This document shows positions 62,481 to 64,000 of a stretch of 64,000 bases of DNA, one piece after another. Below the pieces are notes generated by a model. The model was not told the DNA's origin. It ran no database searches and worked only from the letters and a program-made list of their open reading frames with translations. Positions within the stretch are counted from its first letter, which is position 1. Each line of letters begins with the position of its first letter. The position numbers and the translations under genes were made by a program. Source of the DNA: Struthidea cinerea (Eukaryota > Chordata > Aves > Passeriformes > Corcoracidae); NCBI GenBank assembly GCA_013397865.1, contig VZTI01001716.1, forward strand, positions 62,001-126,000. The letters are read 5' to 3'.

Positions 62481-64000
62481 TTAAAATAAGCAAAAAAAAT
62501 ATTTTATTAATTGAATTATGCAGAAAGTCACTATAGAGGTAGTCTCCCTTAAAAGACTTAAAAGACAATTTTTTACTTATTGCAGCTTTGTTAGAAATTA
62601 ATCTTATGCTATAGGCAAACAATTGAGCTTTCAGTGGGATAAATAAGGAATGCAGTGAGTTAAATGATGATTCTCACATCATCAAGAACTTAATAATTTA
62701 TTCTCATAGGAAGCTACTCCAGACAGAATCCCAGACACAAATTTACAGGCGTACAGTATGTGTGCTGAGGATCCTAGAAAAAAAAAAAAAAAGGGAGGTA
62801 GTAAGCTAAAGTGACAGTGGGGTCACACAATGGGAAACAGATCTGCAGCTATTCCATAGACAAATATGAAAGTTCCAGGAAGCAGAAGCTACAAACTTGA
62901 GCTGCTTTTTGTAGGCATTGCAGAAGTTTCATTAAAAAGTTAATCACTAAAAACTTGCTCCTTTTCTCAGGTGCCTATTCTTATAAAACTTCCGTTTCTT
63001 GAAGATCCCTGCTTGAAAATCACCAATCAGTTGAGGAAGGCAGATGGGGACATAGCTATCCCTTTAAAAATTACCACTGTCATGGAACAAACGTTGTTTT
63101 ATTTAATGAAAAAAGCAGTTGCAGGGAATACCATTACGTAGTGCCCCATTCAGAAGTTAGATAGCAAGTAGCTTTAGCTTTTTGTGCTAGTCATAGCATC
63201 TGACATCCCAACTGTCTTTTCAGTTCATTAGGCATAAAGAAGATATTAGGAACATGTCTCTCCACATCAGCATAGCACCAGTGATAGGAAGAGTCAGCTC
63301 TAAATGTTTGCTTGTCCCCTGAGCCCAGATATACCCCTGCTGAGAAGAATTTGTGATTCTATTCTTGCTGTATTAGATCAGTAGACATGGCTCATTCACT
63401 GTGAAAAACACAAATATTGTAAGGCACAAAATACAGAACATGAACTGGGAAGATTCTTCAATTGCAAAGCAAAGAAAGGACAGAGGAATCAGCAATTAGG
63501 TCTTTGGTGGAAGTTAGGAAAACACAGCTGAATTCCTTCCTTCACATGTTCAAAAGTACACTTCCAGGTACTCAGGAACTCTCTATAGATACTCAAGAAT
63601 ATATTCCCCTTTAGTGATAATGTTGATTCATTAAAAAGGTAGTATAGCTGACTAGTTTAAATCAGTTGTCATATTGTATGCCTTAAAGACAGGTGAGATG
63701 ACTACCTGTAAGGATTTAAAGACTTCTACAATAAGGTATGAAATTTCAATACAAGTAAGAGCAGATTAAGTTGGGATGGTAAGTAATGCATCAATGCCTA
63801 AAACAGATGCCTAAAAATGGATGTGATTCTTCAATACAGACAGTCCAAAATGCTTTAACTCTTCTCAGGCTGCTGAGAGAACACAAAAAAAGTAGTTAGT
63901 GGTCATAGAAAGGTCTCTTTAATTAGCCTTTGGAGAAAAATATGTAAGAATAATGAAACAAAAACTTTTGGATTTTTAGGTATCTCTGTCAGCTCTCAGT
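62481..64000. other. Gene-free AT-rich sequence to window end
   Basis: Short frames only; poly-A run listed separately. Confidence 0.5.
62778..62792 (+). repeat. Poly-A run (about 15)
   Basis: A mononucleotide A run followed by GGGAGGTAG, without a recognisable element upstream. Confidence 0.85.

Noticed and set aside
1..64000. CRISPR arrays, operons, phage genes, tRNA or rRNA genes
   Set aside because: No regularly spaced repeats and no recognisable tRNA or rRNA segments; sequence character is vertebrate throughout.

Overview
The window looks like vertebrate, almost certainly bird, nuclear DNA. It is AT-rich throughout, open reading frames are short and mostly random, and the mobile elements are of kinds common in bird genomes: CR1 LINE fragments and solo LTRs of endogenous retroviruses whose wording I recognise from neoavian and passerine genomes. 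The assignment rests on remembered element sequences. I found no intact protein-coding gene and no confident exon of a known gene. The window reads as an intergenic desert or a very long intron.

Layout. Bases 1-24,541 are AT-rich unique sequence with microsatellites, A-rich low-complexity tracts and a few GC-raised islands (about 12,520-12,980, 17,220-17,700 and 21,480-21,870). From 24,542 to 25,349 lies a CpG-rich solo LTR with a perfect 5-bp target-site duplication and a 236-base assembly gap inside it. A second, older LTR follows at about 26,284-26,955. Bases 26,956-38,084 are unique, with a CNE-like block at about 29,680-30,260. At 38,085-38,640 a GC-rich segment of unknown origin abuts a CR1 3' fragment. 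A well-preserved solo LTR with CCAAT box, TATA box and poly(A) signal sits at 39,372-39,830, and another at about 43,381-43,924. At 45,990-47,520 GC-raised islands and CNE-like sequence are mixed. A long decayed CR1 endonuclease-region fragment covers about 54,848-56,080. Two antisense LTRs follow at about 56,880-57,282 and 59,310-59,582. A second CNE-like block occupies about 61,830-62,480.

Nothing suggests an operon, CRISPR array, phage or other prokaryotic system. The most solid results are the transposable elements. The most interesting unexplained parts are the candidate conserved noncoding blocks, the signal-peptide-like micro-exon candidate near 21.6 kb, a protein-like minus-strand frame near 53.1 kb and the GC-rich islands.
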